The position numbers and the translations under genes are program-made. The notes beneath the pieces were generated by a model. The model had not been told where the DNA came from. It saw nothing but the letters and a program-made list of their open reading frames with translations, and did not search any database. Source: Lepidodermella squamata (taxonomy: Eukaryota > Gastrotricha). From it: 64,000 nucleotides of DNA. Shown piece by piece: positions 1-10,931 of the stretch. Location of the stretch: positions 1,364,001-1,428,000 of the forward strand of contig JBLDXI010000001.1 in NCBI GenBank assembly GCA_047495785.1, written 5' to 3'. Position 1 is the stretch's first letter. Each line of letters opens with the position of its first letter.

Positions 1-1
1 G

Positions 2-418
2 CCGGCGACGACAACAACGACAAAAGCTGCAACGACTACTACTACTACAACCACAACTGCTGCGACTACGTCAAATGCGGCTGATTGGAACGCTTGGTTT
101 CCTGGCGTGTTTCAAATGCCGAATTTCGGCCTGCCCAATGTGCCCAGCCTGCCGATAACTTCCAGCCAAAAGTGCTCAGCCGCTATCCCTGACGCCGGCC
201 CATCGCCATGCACGTTGCCAACGAAATCGCGGTTTTATTTCGATTTCGCCAGGCAGCAATGCGTTGAACAACAATTGTGCCCCAAGTACGTCAACGGCGC
301 CTGGGACATTGGAGCGGATGATTTGAACAACTTCGACTCGAATGACCAATGCCTGGCTGAGTGCTTGCCGAGCGCTGTTAGTACAACCGCATCGGCACCC
401 ACAACTGTCAAAGCTTGA
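2..418 (+). CDS. Secreted Kunitz-like protein, 3' part (gene 1, cut by window edge)
   Basis: Only the last part of the gene is in the window; the frame is open to the left edge. It begins with a Thr/Ala-rich stretch (PATTTTTKAATTTT...), then a Trp/Phe-containing spacer, then one cysteine-rich module of six Cys ending near the C-terminus: C-x(11)-C-x(16)-C-x(5)-C with RFYFDF before the third Cys, NNFDS before the last pair and C-x(3)-C at the end. This is a Kunitz/BPTI-like arrangement, but the third and fourth Cys are five residues apart instead of seven, and the usual YGGC glycines are absent. It ends with a short Thr/Ala tail and TGA. A polyadenylation signal AATAAA lies about 105 bp downstream (524-529). 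The gene 4 product has the same design. Protease inhibition is not implied, because the canonical reactive loop is not conserved. Confidence 0.75.
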   Translation, partial: PATTTTTKAATTTTTTTTTAATTSNAADWNAWFPGVFQMPNFGLPNVPSLPITSSQKCSAAIPDAGPSPCTLPTKSRFYFDFARQQCVEQQLCPKYVNGAWDIGADDLNNFDSNDQCLAECLPSAVSTTASAPTTVKA

Positions 419-760
419 TGATTAATGTTCAGCTAAAAAAATCAAAAACCCAAAATATTGCCCTGTTCACTTCATTATTTTTCGCTATTTTTTTTGCAAC
501 ATCACATGTCGTTGAACCTGAGTAATAAATTTGTTGCGTTTAAATCGGCTATTTATTGTTTTCCAGCGCACTCAAATTTCTTGTGCTATAGGGCTATAAT
601 AAAAAATAACACCCATTTCGAAGGGTGGGAGTTGACACCACGTGAGTTGGCGCGATAAATAATTGCTTTGTTTACGCGCTCGGCTTTTAACGTCTCCACC
701 TTAAAAAATTAATTTCAGAACTTCTATTCTCAAAATTAAATAATACAATTTTTCTGGCGA
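419..760. other. Intergenic, 3' UTR of gene 1 and upstream of gene 2
   Basis: AT-rich non-coding stretch. It holds the probable polyadenylation signal of gene 1 (524-529, followed by TTGTTG) and an unremarkable short upstream region of gene 2. No conserved protein or RNA gene is visible. Confidence 0.5.
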
Positions 761-1564
761 ATGAGACTAGGGGATAGCGATTTTCGGACATTTATAGCCT
801 TAGCGCTATGCTTGTTTTTCAAGCTAAGCCTAGGCAATCCGTTGGCAGATGATCTGCCCGAATCGATCGATGACGATCTACCAGCGGCTTTGCCAGAGCC
901 TGTTGACGATGAACAGAAGTCGACTATGCCACCGATTGTAACACGCATAATTACGCCGAGGCCCGGAGCGAAGTTGCCTGATCACCTAAACGGCGCTATT
1001 GCGTTTTCGAATGGAACTATCAAGCTTAAAAACGGGACAATGTTCAATTTGCCAAAATGCAATAGAACTGTTGATGTCAACTGTACATCAGCTATGAATG
1101 CAACCGCTCACTTTTTTGGTTGGTTTTATTTTGAAGAAATTACCAAATTTATACCGAACTGTGAAAATTGTTTATTTGCCTATTTATGGTAGTTGATCTT
1201 AATTTAATTATTTTTTCAGGTTTACTTGGATTTGGCGGCGGACTGGGTGGTTGGGGCTTCCCAGGTTGGGGAGCAGGAGGAGGAGGAGGCTGGGGCGGTG
1301 GTTGGGGCAATGGAGCCAGTGCCGGCTACAACGGCGCAAGTGCAGGCAATACTTGGGGAAACAGCTATGCCGGTGGTTACGGCGGGTAAATTTTTTGAAA
1401 ATTTAACAAAATTTCAATCATAATTTCTCGGTTTTCCTTAATACAAGACCTGGCTGGGGTGGCGGCTGGGGCGGGTTTGTTTCAGGTTGACTGCATCGCA
1501 AATTCGAAATGTTTCATTTTATTTTTGCAGACCTGGCGGATGGGGAGGCGGTTTTCGGCGGTAA
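761..1564 (+). CDS. Secreted Gly-rich protein with SNGT/KLKNGT module (gene 2)
   Basis: Four exons: 761-1118, 1220-1385, 1448-1474, 1531-1564, giving 194 aa; all junctions are GT-AG and in frame. An N-terminal hydrophobic stretch (FIALALCLFFKLSLG) serves as signal peptide. An acidic Pro/Leu/Asp region follows (DLPES, DDLPAALP), then a module of about 60 residues with SNGT, KLKNGT, CNRTVD and NCT, rich in N-glycosylation sites. The rest is Gly/Trp-rich (GGGWGGGWG), continued by a 27-bp micro-exon and a short last exon that both begin with the same ACCTGG motif at the same phase. It is a paralogue of the next gene, sharing the acidic and KLKNGT parts, but it lacks a Kunitz-like domain. A polyadenylation signal is at 1703-1708. 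No known family recognised; extracellular structural protein is an inference from composition. Confidence 0.7.
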
Positions 1565-1941
1565 TTTCAAAGCGACCTCATCTTCAGAGACTTGCCATAT
1601 AATAACCAGTCACCTCAAAAAACTCTTGATCACATGATCTATCTTGAATTATACTACGAATAATTAGTTCGTCATTCATTTTTTTGTCGGAAATACTGGA
1701 AAAATAAAAAATAATTCCGATCTCAATCCATTTTGATTTTTTGGAGGGCGATCGGTCGTTCTTTTTTCGAAAATTAGTTAATAAAAAAGAATGGCTTCAA
1801 ATTGTCGTAAATCAAGGTGTTAAACGTGGAATTCAGATGAGAGCGCGGCGTAATAAAATTTTATTGTTCTGACCGAAGCAGTGTAGTTGTTATATTGACT
1901 TGAAAACTAGCAATTAAAAATTGAAGAAATTTTTCGACCGC
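1565..1941. other. Intergenic between genes 2 and 3
   Basis: 3' UTR of gene 2 with AATAAA at 1703-1708, then an AT-rich spacer and the upstream region of gene 3. No further gene seen. Confidence 0.5.
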
Positions 1942-3117
1942 ATGGACGTTAACTATTTTCATGTCGCTGCATTGTTATTTCTCGCATCGTTAGCTTTTTG
2001 CTCCGATCTGCCTCCTGAGCTCCCGCCTGATGATTTACCACCGGAACTGCCGAAGATAACTCAGCCCGCTAGAATTACATCGAAGCCAACGCCAGCCAGC
2101 AACGAAGGGAGGACAATAAGCCCAAATCGAGGCGCGAGTTTGCCTCCGATACTTCAAGGCGCCTTGGTGTACTCGAACGGGACTCTCAAATTGAAAAACG
2201 GGACAATGATAAACATTCCGCGATGTAACGTCACGGTTGACAAGAACTGCACAGCAGCGGCTAATGCAGTTAACCAGCAGCTAGGGCTGGGTACGAACTT
2301 CGGAGGCTGGGGTGGAGGCGGCTGGCCTAGCTTTTTCGGTGGTGGCGGATTCCCTGGTTGGAACAACCCGAACTGGGGCGTACCTGCCGGGCCAGGCAGT
2401 TGGCTCGGCCCACCAGCTTACGGTTATTCCTTAGTCACTGTCACTTTTTCGACGCCAACAACCCCGAAACCTGTGCCGATTCAATGCCTTTACTCGAACA
2501 ACTACGCTGCCAGAGGCATTAATGCAGGTCTAGTGCCTGGCGGCTTGGGTGGCATAGCGCCGGGTGGGCCGGGTGCTTGGGGCGGATGGGGCGGCTGGGG
2601 TAATAACTACGGCTGCCAATATGGCAGTACTAACGCCTTCGTTTGGAGTGTCCCAGCTCAGAAATGCGTCTCTGTTACGGTTTGCAAGGTTCAGGGGTTC
2701 TACAGCTGGGGTGCCGAAGCCGGATTTGCGACTGAAGCTGATTGTAATCAGCTATGCGGAGGTAATTTCCAAAATTATTACTATGGTTTCCGGTAATTTT
2801 TTATTTTTTAGGTACGTCCGGTGGTAGTGCACCAGGTAAAAATTATCGAAACTTTCAGCCTTATTCGTTGTTTTAATTTTAATTTTAATTTATTTTTGTT
2901 CTACCTGAATTCAATGAATGAATTTATTTATGTATTATTAATTTAATTTTAATTTATTCGATTTTAATTTTGTTTTAAAATTTATGAATTTAATTTTTTA
3001 AATTTAAAATTCGCCTGGAATAATTATTTTTATTTTTTTACAGCACCAGCGAATGGCGGAAGTCCGGCACCCGCTCCTCCAGATTACAACGGCGGGGATC
3101 TGCCTCCTCCCTTGTAA
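1942..3117 (+). CDS. Secreted Gly-rich protein with Kunitz-like domain (gene 3)
   Basis: Exons 1942-2761, 2812-2835 (24-bp micro-exon) and 3044-3117, total 305 aa. Start chosen at the ATG that begins MDVNYFHVAALLFLASLAFC, a good signal peptide; no ATG occurs earlier in the frame. After a Pro-rich acidic repeat (DLPPELPPDDLPPELP) comes the same SNGT/KLKNGT/CN.TVD.NCT module as in gene 2, then Gly/Trp-rich sequence, and near residues 205-275 a Kunitz-like unit whose visible pairs are CVSVTVC (C-x5-C) and C-x(3)-C. The tail encoded by the last two exons is Ser/Pro/Gly-rich and ends DLPPPL. The 208-bp second intron is unusually long for this cluster. AATAAA lies at 3205-3210. Secreted structural or matrix role is inferred; no named homologue. 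Confidence 0.7.
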
Positions 3118-3511
3118 TAATTAACGTTGACAATTTTTCAAGCATCATCAACAGCTCCATGAAATCGTCAGCCAGAACAAAAAACAAATGTAATAACACG
3201 TGTTAATAAAATATATAATCTCATTTGTCAACACTAATGGTTATTATTTTGTCAAATCTAAACATGAATCTATACACATCATCGCGCTTTCAGAAAAAAA
3301 CAAGAGGCATTACTGAAAATCATCTTATGAAAGCTTCTTTTAAAACGTGCGCCAAGATGTTCCGCATGAAATCCCGTCAAATTTTCTCATTTAACGCCGC
3401 AGTTAAATACTTTTTTTCGACGCTGCGATATCTCTCTCTGTGGCAAACTTTTTCAAGCAGCTACCAGTTTTCAGCTGTTAAATTTTCGAGAGAGTTCTGA
3501 GCTTCGAAAAA
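3118..3511. other. Intergenic between genes 3 and 4
   Basis: Contains the polyadenylation signal of gene 3 (3205-3210) and the upstream region of gene 4. A short open stretch at 3225-3500 has no signal peptide, motif or paralogue and I do not call it a gene. Confidence 0.5.
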
Positions 3512-4090
3512 ATGGCTAAACTCTGCGCAAGTCTTGTCGTTTTACTGGCTTCGATTGTTTCCACTCAAGGTTTGGAATTTCTTTAAAAACATTTCAAATT
3601 AAAATGTCAAATGATAATAGCACAGAATCAGGAACTCGCGACAAATCTGCAAGGATTTATTGGGGATATCGTAAATCAAGCCTTCAAGCCGAACGCTGTC
3701 CAAATGCCAGCCCAAGTGCCCAGAGTTCCGCAACCTAGCGACTTTAACCAGAACCCGTTCAACCTGACGTTTTACAGGCCACAAGTTGTGGAAGTAGTCC
3801 AGCCGACACCACCCGATATTTCGAAGGATCCGTCTTTGAAATGCATGTTCCCAGGACTGAGCGCGAAGCCGTGCCCAGCGACGCGTGTCGAAGGCTGGGC
3901 GTGGAACCTCCTGGCGCAAAAATGCGAGCGCCGAACCTATTGCAACACGCCGTTGATTATCAATCAATATTTCGATGGCTTCATCACCGAGTACGAATGC
4001 AAAATAACTTGCGTGAAGACTACTACAGCACCAGCTACCACAGCTGCAGCTACTACAGCAGCCCCTACAACTGCCAAAGCTGGGAAATAA
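3512..4090 (+). CDS. Small secreted Kunitz-like protein with Thr/Ala tail (gene 4)
   Basis: Two exons, 3512-3569 and 3621-4090, give 175 aa. Exon 1 encodes almost only the signal peptide (MAKLCASLVVLLASIVSTQ), and a 51-bp intron follows. The mature part has a linker of about 70 residues, then a Kunitz-like module with six Cys: KCMFPG..PC, a Trp/aromatic strand, CERRTYC (C-x5-C) and CKITC at the end. The C-terminus is a short Thr/Ala repeat (ATTAAATTAAPTTAKAGK), closely resembling gene 1. Genes 1 and 4 therefore look like duplicates flanking the Gly-rich pair. Canonical BPTI spacing is not kept, so inhibitor activity is uncertain. Confidence 0.75.
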
Positions 4091-4250
4091 TCAACCCATA
4101 GACTGATATGACTTTTTCGAGAATCCTGCCGATGATTTAATTTCAGAATAATTCATAACCCACATCATAAGTAAGATTTAAAAAATCACAGTACAGAGGT
4201 ATTTTTTGTTTTATTCCAATTATTAAGCTTATCGATATAAAATACGATAA

Positions 4251-7231
4251 TTAGTCGATAGCCGGCTTGTCTATAGGTACACTAGGCAGGCCTTCATCAT
4301 CAACGTCGACGAAGCTAGGAGCAGCGTCGCCGTGGCCATGCTGCATGAATACGTTGTTCCTACATAAATCATATAAATTTTTCAATATTTATTCTTTAAT
4401 GCATACCTATTCGGCCCGTAATTGCAGACGATAGTGAAATCCCATTCATTTCCAGGCGGTCTACAATGCGCCTTACCGCATCCAATGTATAGAATCTTGC
4501 CAAGTCGTGTGTTATCATCAGCTTTCGGCGGATCCGGCAGATCAGTAAAAAGCGATGTATCATTTATTTGAGCAAAAGCCGCCTTAATGTCAAGCCCCTC
4601 ATCGTCGGGCTTAGTCGATTTCCGTTGCCTAAGCGCCCATTCTGACACGCATTCTTTAATAGACTCGTCCCAACTTGCCCAGCAGATGTTCTGCCCGACG
4701 CCAGCAATTTCATCGAGGCCTAGGCTGGGTATTGTCCTTTGAACAACCTCGTCATGGCTTTCTAAACACTGACTCGCGTGCCGTTCCGCTGTTAGGGCAA
4801 GCTCTTCGTTCCAGACTAAAATCGGCAGATCAACCTCGTTTTGTTTAGATTTTCTCGCAACTGTTAGCCAGAGGTAGTGGAGTTTCAACGGCTCGTCGAC
4901 AGGAAACGGCACAGTATTTACAAGATATTTCGAATCATTTAAACAACTTGAGTGCTGTTTAGTGATCAAAACACCTGGTAAACAGTTTGGCTTAACAAAA
5001 TAAATTAGGGATTTTCACAAAAATTAGTCAAGAAACTTACCCCTCTCATTCCGCCACTTATCCTCAGAAGCGAGTGCTGATGGTGGTTAGTAGGATGGTA
5101 ATTAAGCGTCCAATTAGTGCCTAAACTAGCGGTTTTAATCCTCGAAGGGTTGTAGACTACATTAGACGTCCCGTTTGATAGCGGTTTATCTGTCGTAACT
5201 GGTAACGCTATCGAATTCTCGCGTTCGTAGAGACTAGTCTGAACGGCACTGTTCGAAAAATCAATCACCAGCGACGGGCCTTTATTCGATTGCATCGAGC
5301 TTGATTTCCGATTCGCTTTCGCATTAGCATCAGCAGAAAAGTAGCCCTTGAAATTTTCCATGGTAAGATTCACGAATGATTTCGGAGGCGGCATTGATGG
5401 TAGGAGTAATAAAGGCATTTGAGTTGTTGTAGTGGTGGAGGGCGTAGTTGGAGGGGTGGTGGTCGAAGTCGTGGTGGTCGTTGTTGTGGTGGTGGTCGTC
5501 GTCGGTGGTTCAGTTTTCGGAGTCGTTGTTGTAGTCGTCGTAGAAGTACTCGTAGTGCTTGTCATAGTAGTCGTCGTAGTACTCTGAGTAGTCGTGGTCG
5601 AAGTCGTGGTTGTCGGAGTGGTTGTGGTCGTCGTTGGTGTCGGAGTCGTGGTTGTACTAGTTGTAGTGGTTGTGGTAGTGGGCTGAGTCGTAACAGTTGT
5701 CTTCCTAGTTGTTGTAGTAGTTTTCCTCTTAGTCGTCGTAGTGGGTTCCGGGGTGGTTGTAGTCGTAGTTATCGGTTCGGGCTCTTGTTCCACCTCAATC
5801 TCAGGCTGCATCACTGGCACAGAGTCCATCGGATCCGGATCAGGTTCAAATACCGCCTCAGGCGTCGTCGAAGTTGTCCTAATCCGTTTCGGTCGTTCCG
5901 TGAAATAACTCTGAAAATGGCTGTAAGTAATCGGCTCCGGCCATCTAATGGTTGTCGTTCGATGCATAGCATGTGGCATGCAAATTTCGAGACATTCCTG
6001 CTTCGATGCGAAGCTGTTACGCTCGGCGAAATATTCCTGACTAAGCATGTACAGGCTTTTCTCGAGACAGTCGAAAAATACGTAACAACTCTGCCGTCTC
6101 GCGTCGAATTGCCACCGAATTTCTTCAAAAGTGCACTCCCGCTCTCTTTCCTGCGAAAATTGTTGTTGCCGTTGCTGCTGCTGCAGCTTCGTTTGATCAC
6201 GACATCGATTTTTCGAGGAAACGTTCGGTCGGTTTTGACGGTGGTTGTTGCTGCCGCTGCTACTACTACCGGCTGATTTGTAATGCTTCAGCTGTTCGAC
6301 GCATTTCGGCAGCCGTGGGACCCAGGTGCCATCGGCTGAACAGGTAACGGCAGCACTGCCGACCATTATCGTTCCATAAACGCATCGATACCACACGATA
6401 TCGCCATTTACAGAGTTCCGATCGCCGTCAAATGATGACTCATCAATAATTGCGTCTTCGACTACGGAAAGAAAACAAAAAATCGCTCATTTTAAAATTT
6501 TTATATTTTAATAATTCGAGAATAACAAATCCTCCTTAAAAAAATCAAATTATCTAATTAATTTTTAAAATTTAATTATAATTCATGAGAAATTAGGTCA
6601 AATTGACAGTTTTCCAGGTATTCTCTAGTGAGAAAATTATATTTAATTTTTTTATACCTATTGGCGCTGGTCCACATGATGCTTTTATGCTTGTTCTCGC
6701 ATTGTCATAAATATCGTCTATCAAGTCCCGCCTGCTTTCGATAGCGATTTCTGGTCCAAGTTCGGTTTCTCTCCCATGCTCTTCGTCACCTTCAGATTCA
6801 TTCACTTGCTCCGAAATGTCCCTCCCATCGTCAGAGCTCGTTTCCACTTTAAATTCAGACGCATAATCAGTTTGTTCGGGAGTCTCTTCCAAAGTTTCGT
6901 ACGCACTGATTGGCTTTTTGACGGATTTAGAGTAGTCGGAATATTCTGAAGTTCCAAGGCCCGACCCCCGAGAAGATGTGGGTGAATAGTTTTCTAGTTC
7001 AAAAAATATTCAATTTTGATTTACTTATTTTAATTGTTAATTATTACCTGCCGAATCCCACCGGTTGTATCTAGCAGCATAGGTGTATTGAAAATATTGA
7101 ATCGAAAGAGCAATAAAAATGATTTTATAAAATGTTGAATGACTGATAATCGAAGGCCGTAGCAGGCTGCTGGTACGATGCCGGATGCTGCTGTCGTGGG
7201 GTGAAAATTGAAAGACCAGTAGCTGCTTCAT
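4251..7231 (-). CDS. CCP - Kunitz-like - Thr mucin - CAP protein (gene 5)
   Basis: Five exons on the minus strand: 7048-7231, 6658-6993, 5041-6461, 4407-4990, 4251-4359; 877 aa. Modules in order: an N-terminal part with a hydrophobic segment near residues 35-52 (signal peptide or anchor; start uncertain), an acidic Ser/Glu-rich region, a CCP/sushi domain starting CGPAPI and closing at WVPRLPKC, a Gln-rich spacer, a Kunitz-like domain (C-x5-C, CYVFFDC), about 130 residues of Thr/Pro-rich mucin-like sequence, and a CAP domain opened by PNCLPG..HSSC. CAP signatures: WNEELALTAERH, ASQC with nearby His, GVGQNICW, IGCGKAHC and CNYGP. The typical GHYTQ segment is not recognisable; a divergent stretch (INDTSLFTDLPDP) stands in its place. 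The exon junction GGMRG|P is phase 0, as in its relatives. Tail is acidic (DVDDEG). Probably a secreted glycoprotein. Confidence 0.75.
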
Positions 7232-8136
7232 GTCGCGGCGGCTGTGGTCTCGCGTAGCCGGCTAAAGCGAACATGCCTCGCAGCCTCTATAGTCAAAAAA
7301 TATCTTCATAATTGTTGTCTGTTGCGGCTGCTCGCTGTAACGCTTTCATTGTCACGGCTGCTGTCGGCTCGTGTAAGTTTTCTCTTTCATATGCATGTTT
7401 GTTTTCCGTGAATAACTTTGCGAATAACACGCAAAATAAACAGGTCACATGACAAATTTTACTCAGCGTTAAATTGTCAAGCAAAAAAATAGGCGATGCG
7501 ATTGGCAACATAATTGCGGAGATTGAGAAAATGAATAAAAAAAATTGAAGAGTCAAATTTGAGAACCTTGACGTAAATTTTTCTGAAAATGTCTCTCAAT
7601 ACAAAAATTATGGAATCATTAAAAAATTATTTTTTTAATTATTTTTTAATGACTCCATAATTTAAGTTAATTTTTAAATTATTAAAAAATAATTCCAATT
7701 TTTTAATAATATTATCTGATTTTTAAATGATTAAAATCCAGGTCAGGTAATATTTATTTTGAATTTTTTATTTTTTAGCAACTATTTTTTTCTGATTAAC
7801 CCGAAGATCTCGGCGGCGTTCTTGTGGCGTGTCTCAGCATATATTTATATACTAGTTTGAAAGCAGTTTTGTGGTGTCCGGTGCAGGATATCTTTTGGAT
7901 ACACACAATTGCCAGCAAAATTAGCAATTTACCTGGTTGCTTATAGCGGCAGCTTCTATTTGACACGATTGTTTTTCTGTTTTGCGCGTCTATTTTGCGC
8001 GTAAAATAGCGCGCCGCGAGTGCGTTTATACCGCTATTTCTTCGGTACAGTTTTTCTCGCTCTCAGAGCTTTTCAATTTTTACAAGTTTATGCTGCCAGC
8101 AAATTGCTATAACAGATATCCTACTTATTTTGCATC
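7232..8136. other. Divergent intergenic region between genes 5 and 6
   Basis: About 0.9 kb between two divergently transcribed CAP genes, so it should contain both promoters. The middle (7600-7800) is very AT-rich. A minus-strand open stretch at 7293-7556 starts with a hydrophobic segment but has no paralogue and poor codon character, so it is not called. No RNA gene seen. Confidence 0.45.
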
Positions 8137-9714
8137 ATGGTTAGATTTGTGACTCTTACTGTCGCACTGCTCGGAATTTGCAATCAATTTACGAATGCGC
8201 AGAACACGAGCCTTTACGCGGCTGAGAGCGAGATTTGCGGGCCTTTGAGTCTCGTCGACGGCGCTGCGCCTCTTCACGTGCCTTATGCCATGGCGAATGA
8301 CTACGGCCCAGCGGCGCAGGGGTGCGAAAATCACGAGGAGTGCGTCATTTTCGCGTGCCATCCTGGACGAAATTTAGTGGGCAAATTTATCGTGAAATGC
8401 GATGTTATAAGGTGGGTTATTCTTTAAATTTAAATTATGAAAAATTAAATTGAATCGTCTAGCCGCCAGTGGAGCGAGTTGCCCCAGTGTGTCCTTACCA
8501 CCCTACCAACAACGCCTTCAACTACAACCAAAGCTGCAGACCCGTGCGAAGATTCGCCCAAGACCGAAAATGCGGGATGTTGGCGCAAAAAACAACGGTG
8601 GCACTACAGCAAGGAGATAAAGCGATGCATGTCCTTCTTGACATGCGCGCGGGGCCCGGAATTAGGTGGAGGTTCGCCGAATGTTTTCGCCTCGGAGCAA
8701 GAATGCATTATGACATGCGCCAGACCCGAGGGACTTCTCAGGCTAAATGCGACAACACCACTGCCTCACATCCATCCAATCGCTCTTCCTTCGTTATCAG
8801 CAGCGAAGAAGCTGAAACCTTTGCCGGCTGGTATGACTCGGATCATGGTTACACAAAATCCTAAATTTAACGGCCTGGGCGCGCCGTTGCCCATCAGAGC
8901 GCCTACAACGCCGCAAAAAGTTAAATATGGCGGTTTGCATGTCCCGACCCGAAAAACGGGCGTTGTGCCTCGCACTACGACAAAGGAAATAATTTCAACA
9001 ATTGACCCAAATATTGCCAGGAGGCTAACCGGTGGACTGAGGGGGGTAAGTTTTGGTCCAAAAAAAATAAATTATTTTCAATAAATTTTTCCAGCGTCAA
9101 TGTCTCAAAGGGGTCGATGTCGAAACCCACTCTAGCTGCTTGCCCGATTCGAAAAATCTCTTAGCAATCGAGCCAATCGATGCACGAGAGGTTTTAGGGT
9201 TCCACAACGCGATTCGAGGCAATGTAACCCCTCCGGCCAGATTTATGCCCGAACTTGCTTGGAATTTCGACCTAGCCACAACTGCCGAACGATTCGCCGC
9301 ATCATGCCCGTCGGAAATCGAAGACTCTCCCGAGGCGCGTGCCCTACCGCGGTGGAAAACTGTCGGGCAGAATGTGTGTCATTCAATACGAGGCGACATG
9401 TCTCTCGCCGAATGTATCCTTCGAATTTGGGGCAGTGAGGCCATGTATTGGAGTTATGGTGTTGGCGAGACGGACCCAGATGCAATTGTTGCCCATTACA
9501 CCCAAATGATATGGTCTGGGACCCTGTTCGTCGGATGCGGAGTGGCGCGATGCACCAACTCAACCTGGACAACAACCATCGTTTGTGAGTTATTTGAAAA
9601 TTTTTAAAATTTTCAGAACATTTTCAATTTTTTTCTATAGGTAACTACGCTCCGGCCGGAAATTTCGCAGGCCCAGGTAGAAATCCTTACGCTGAGCCGT
9701 ATGTGAGGCTATGA
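8137..9714 (+). CDS. CCP - Kunitz-like - CAP protein (gene 6)
   Basis: Exons 8137-8411, 8463-9045, 9095-9584, 9641-9714; 473 aa. Signal peptide MVRFVTLTVALLGICNQFTNA. CCP-like domain from ICGPLS to ELPQC with an intron inside it. Kunitz-like domain CWRKKQRWHY...CMSFLTC...CIMTC (C-x5-C). A Pro/Thr linker ends GGLRG at a phase-0 intron, then RQCLKG..HSSC introduces the CAP domain (WNFDLATTAERFAASC, VGQNVC, AHYTQMIW, VGCGVARC, CNYAPAGN). The first CAP-cavity His, normally a few residues after the AxxC helix, is missing here (ASCPSEIED), whereas the second (AHYTQ) is kept. Followed by AATAAA at 9765-9770. First of a plus-strand series with genes 8-10. Confidence 0.82.
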
Positions 9715-9916
9715 ACCTGTATAATTACTATAATGAAAGACCTATATTTTCGTAACCATTTGATAATAAAACAGGATGTTAAAAGCCATCATCATTTTTA
9801 AATTGAAAATTAATTTTATTTCTTTGAATTAAAATTTGAAAATCGTCAAACAAAACAGGTGAAAACGAGTGATCACAAATCAGAAATTATATTAGCGATG
9901 AACTTTACAGAGTTAT

Positions 9917-10833
9917 TTACACCTCGATTTCTAGATCGAGGCGACGTTTAGGCAACAGACCACCGACGCGGCTGCGAAGACCGAGTTTGCCGGTAGTCGA
10001 GGAGCGCTTGCTCGGCGGTGTTGCATCGACATCGCTTGAGGTGGACGCTGATGACGAAGCTCGGTCGTTGTCGACAGCTCGGCGCCAACTGCGTTCTTGA
10101 GTGTGAAAAGCAGCGTCACGCATGGTTACGTAATAGCTGCGGCGCGATTCGAGTGTCGGCTGGTTGGGCGTCGACAGCAAGTCGAAACGGCCATTGGCTT
10201 CGCAGTACTCGATGAACGCCTTGTAGCCACCCTCGAGCAGGTACACCTCAGGGTAGTCCAGCCTCGGATAGTTGGCCTTGTTGCGATCGCGATCGGCCTT
10301 GCGAAAACGACGCAGCATCGCCGGGCCGCGCTGGCTGCTGAACTCGCAGTGGAAGATGAGAACGCGGCGCTGGTTGTGGCCAGGCTGGCCGGTGATCGGG
10401 AACACAGTTTCGACCTGAGACATCAGCGGGGTGTTGACAGCATTGCGAATGTGACCACCGTCGTACTCGAACGGGTAGCGGCAGTCGGCGATTTCGAACG
10501 TGTCGACACAGCCGGCGAACTTGCCATCGATCAGATCGACTAGAACTTGCGGCTTGATGGCGACTAGGCTTTTCTCGGGCGAGCAAGGAAGAAGAGTCTG
10601 AAAGATAGAACAAAATATTAATAAAATTGAATAATAATACTTTGTGGTGATTTATAAATTTTCAAGGAATTGATGCTCACCTGGTGTTTAGGCTCTTCGA
10701 ACTGGTCTTGCGAAATCGAGTTCTCGAGCGAAAGATTCGCCATCGAGCCGAGCAGAGCCGCGTTCGAAATGATCGACAGCAAGGCGTTCGATTGCAGCAT
10801 GGCGCAAACTTCTTGTTGAGTTTGAGTAGCCAT
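9917..10833 (-). CDS. cdc25: CDC25 dual-specificity phosphatase (gene 7)
   Basis: Two exons, 10681-10833 and 9917-10597; 277 aa. The product removes inhibitory phosphates from cyclin-dependent kinases to drive cell-cycle entry. The rhodanese-type catalytic domain is clear: DLIDGKFAGCVDTFEIADCRYPFEYDGGHI is near-diagnostic in its core words (IADCRYPFEYDGGHI), and the active-site loop HCEFSSQRGP carries the C-x5-R motif with Cys near residue 135 and Arg near 141. YPEVYLLEGGYKAF matches the family's helix after the loop. The N-terminal regulatory region is very short, about 60 residues, against several hundred in most animals. The C-terminus is Ser/Arg-rich (ASSSASTSS, SKRSSTTGKLGLRSR). It lies alone on the minus strand within a plus-strand CAP array. 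A TATA-like box lies about 90 bp upstream of the start. Confidence 0.93.
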
Positions 10834-10923
10834 TGAAGATGAGAGTGAATAAGCAGTAAAAGCTTGTTATTTAATTGAATTGCTTGAATGCAATGATTCG
10901 ATTTAACTGACGTATCGCTACCG

Positions 10924-10931
10924 TTTATATA
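10924..10931 (-). promoter_or_regulatory. TATA-like box of cdc25
   Basis: Minus-strand TATATAAA, about 91-98 bp before the cdc25 ATG. Position is compatible with a core promoter and a short 5' UTR; not tested. Confidence 0.45.

Noticed and set aside
5419-6276. Long plus-strand frame rich in Ser/Arg/Gly
   Set aside because: It is the antisense shadow of the Thr/Pro-rich exon of gene 5; ACN codons read on the other strand as open Gly/Ser/Arg/Val codons.
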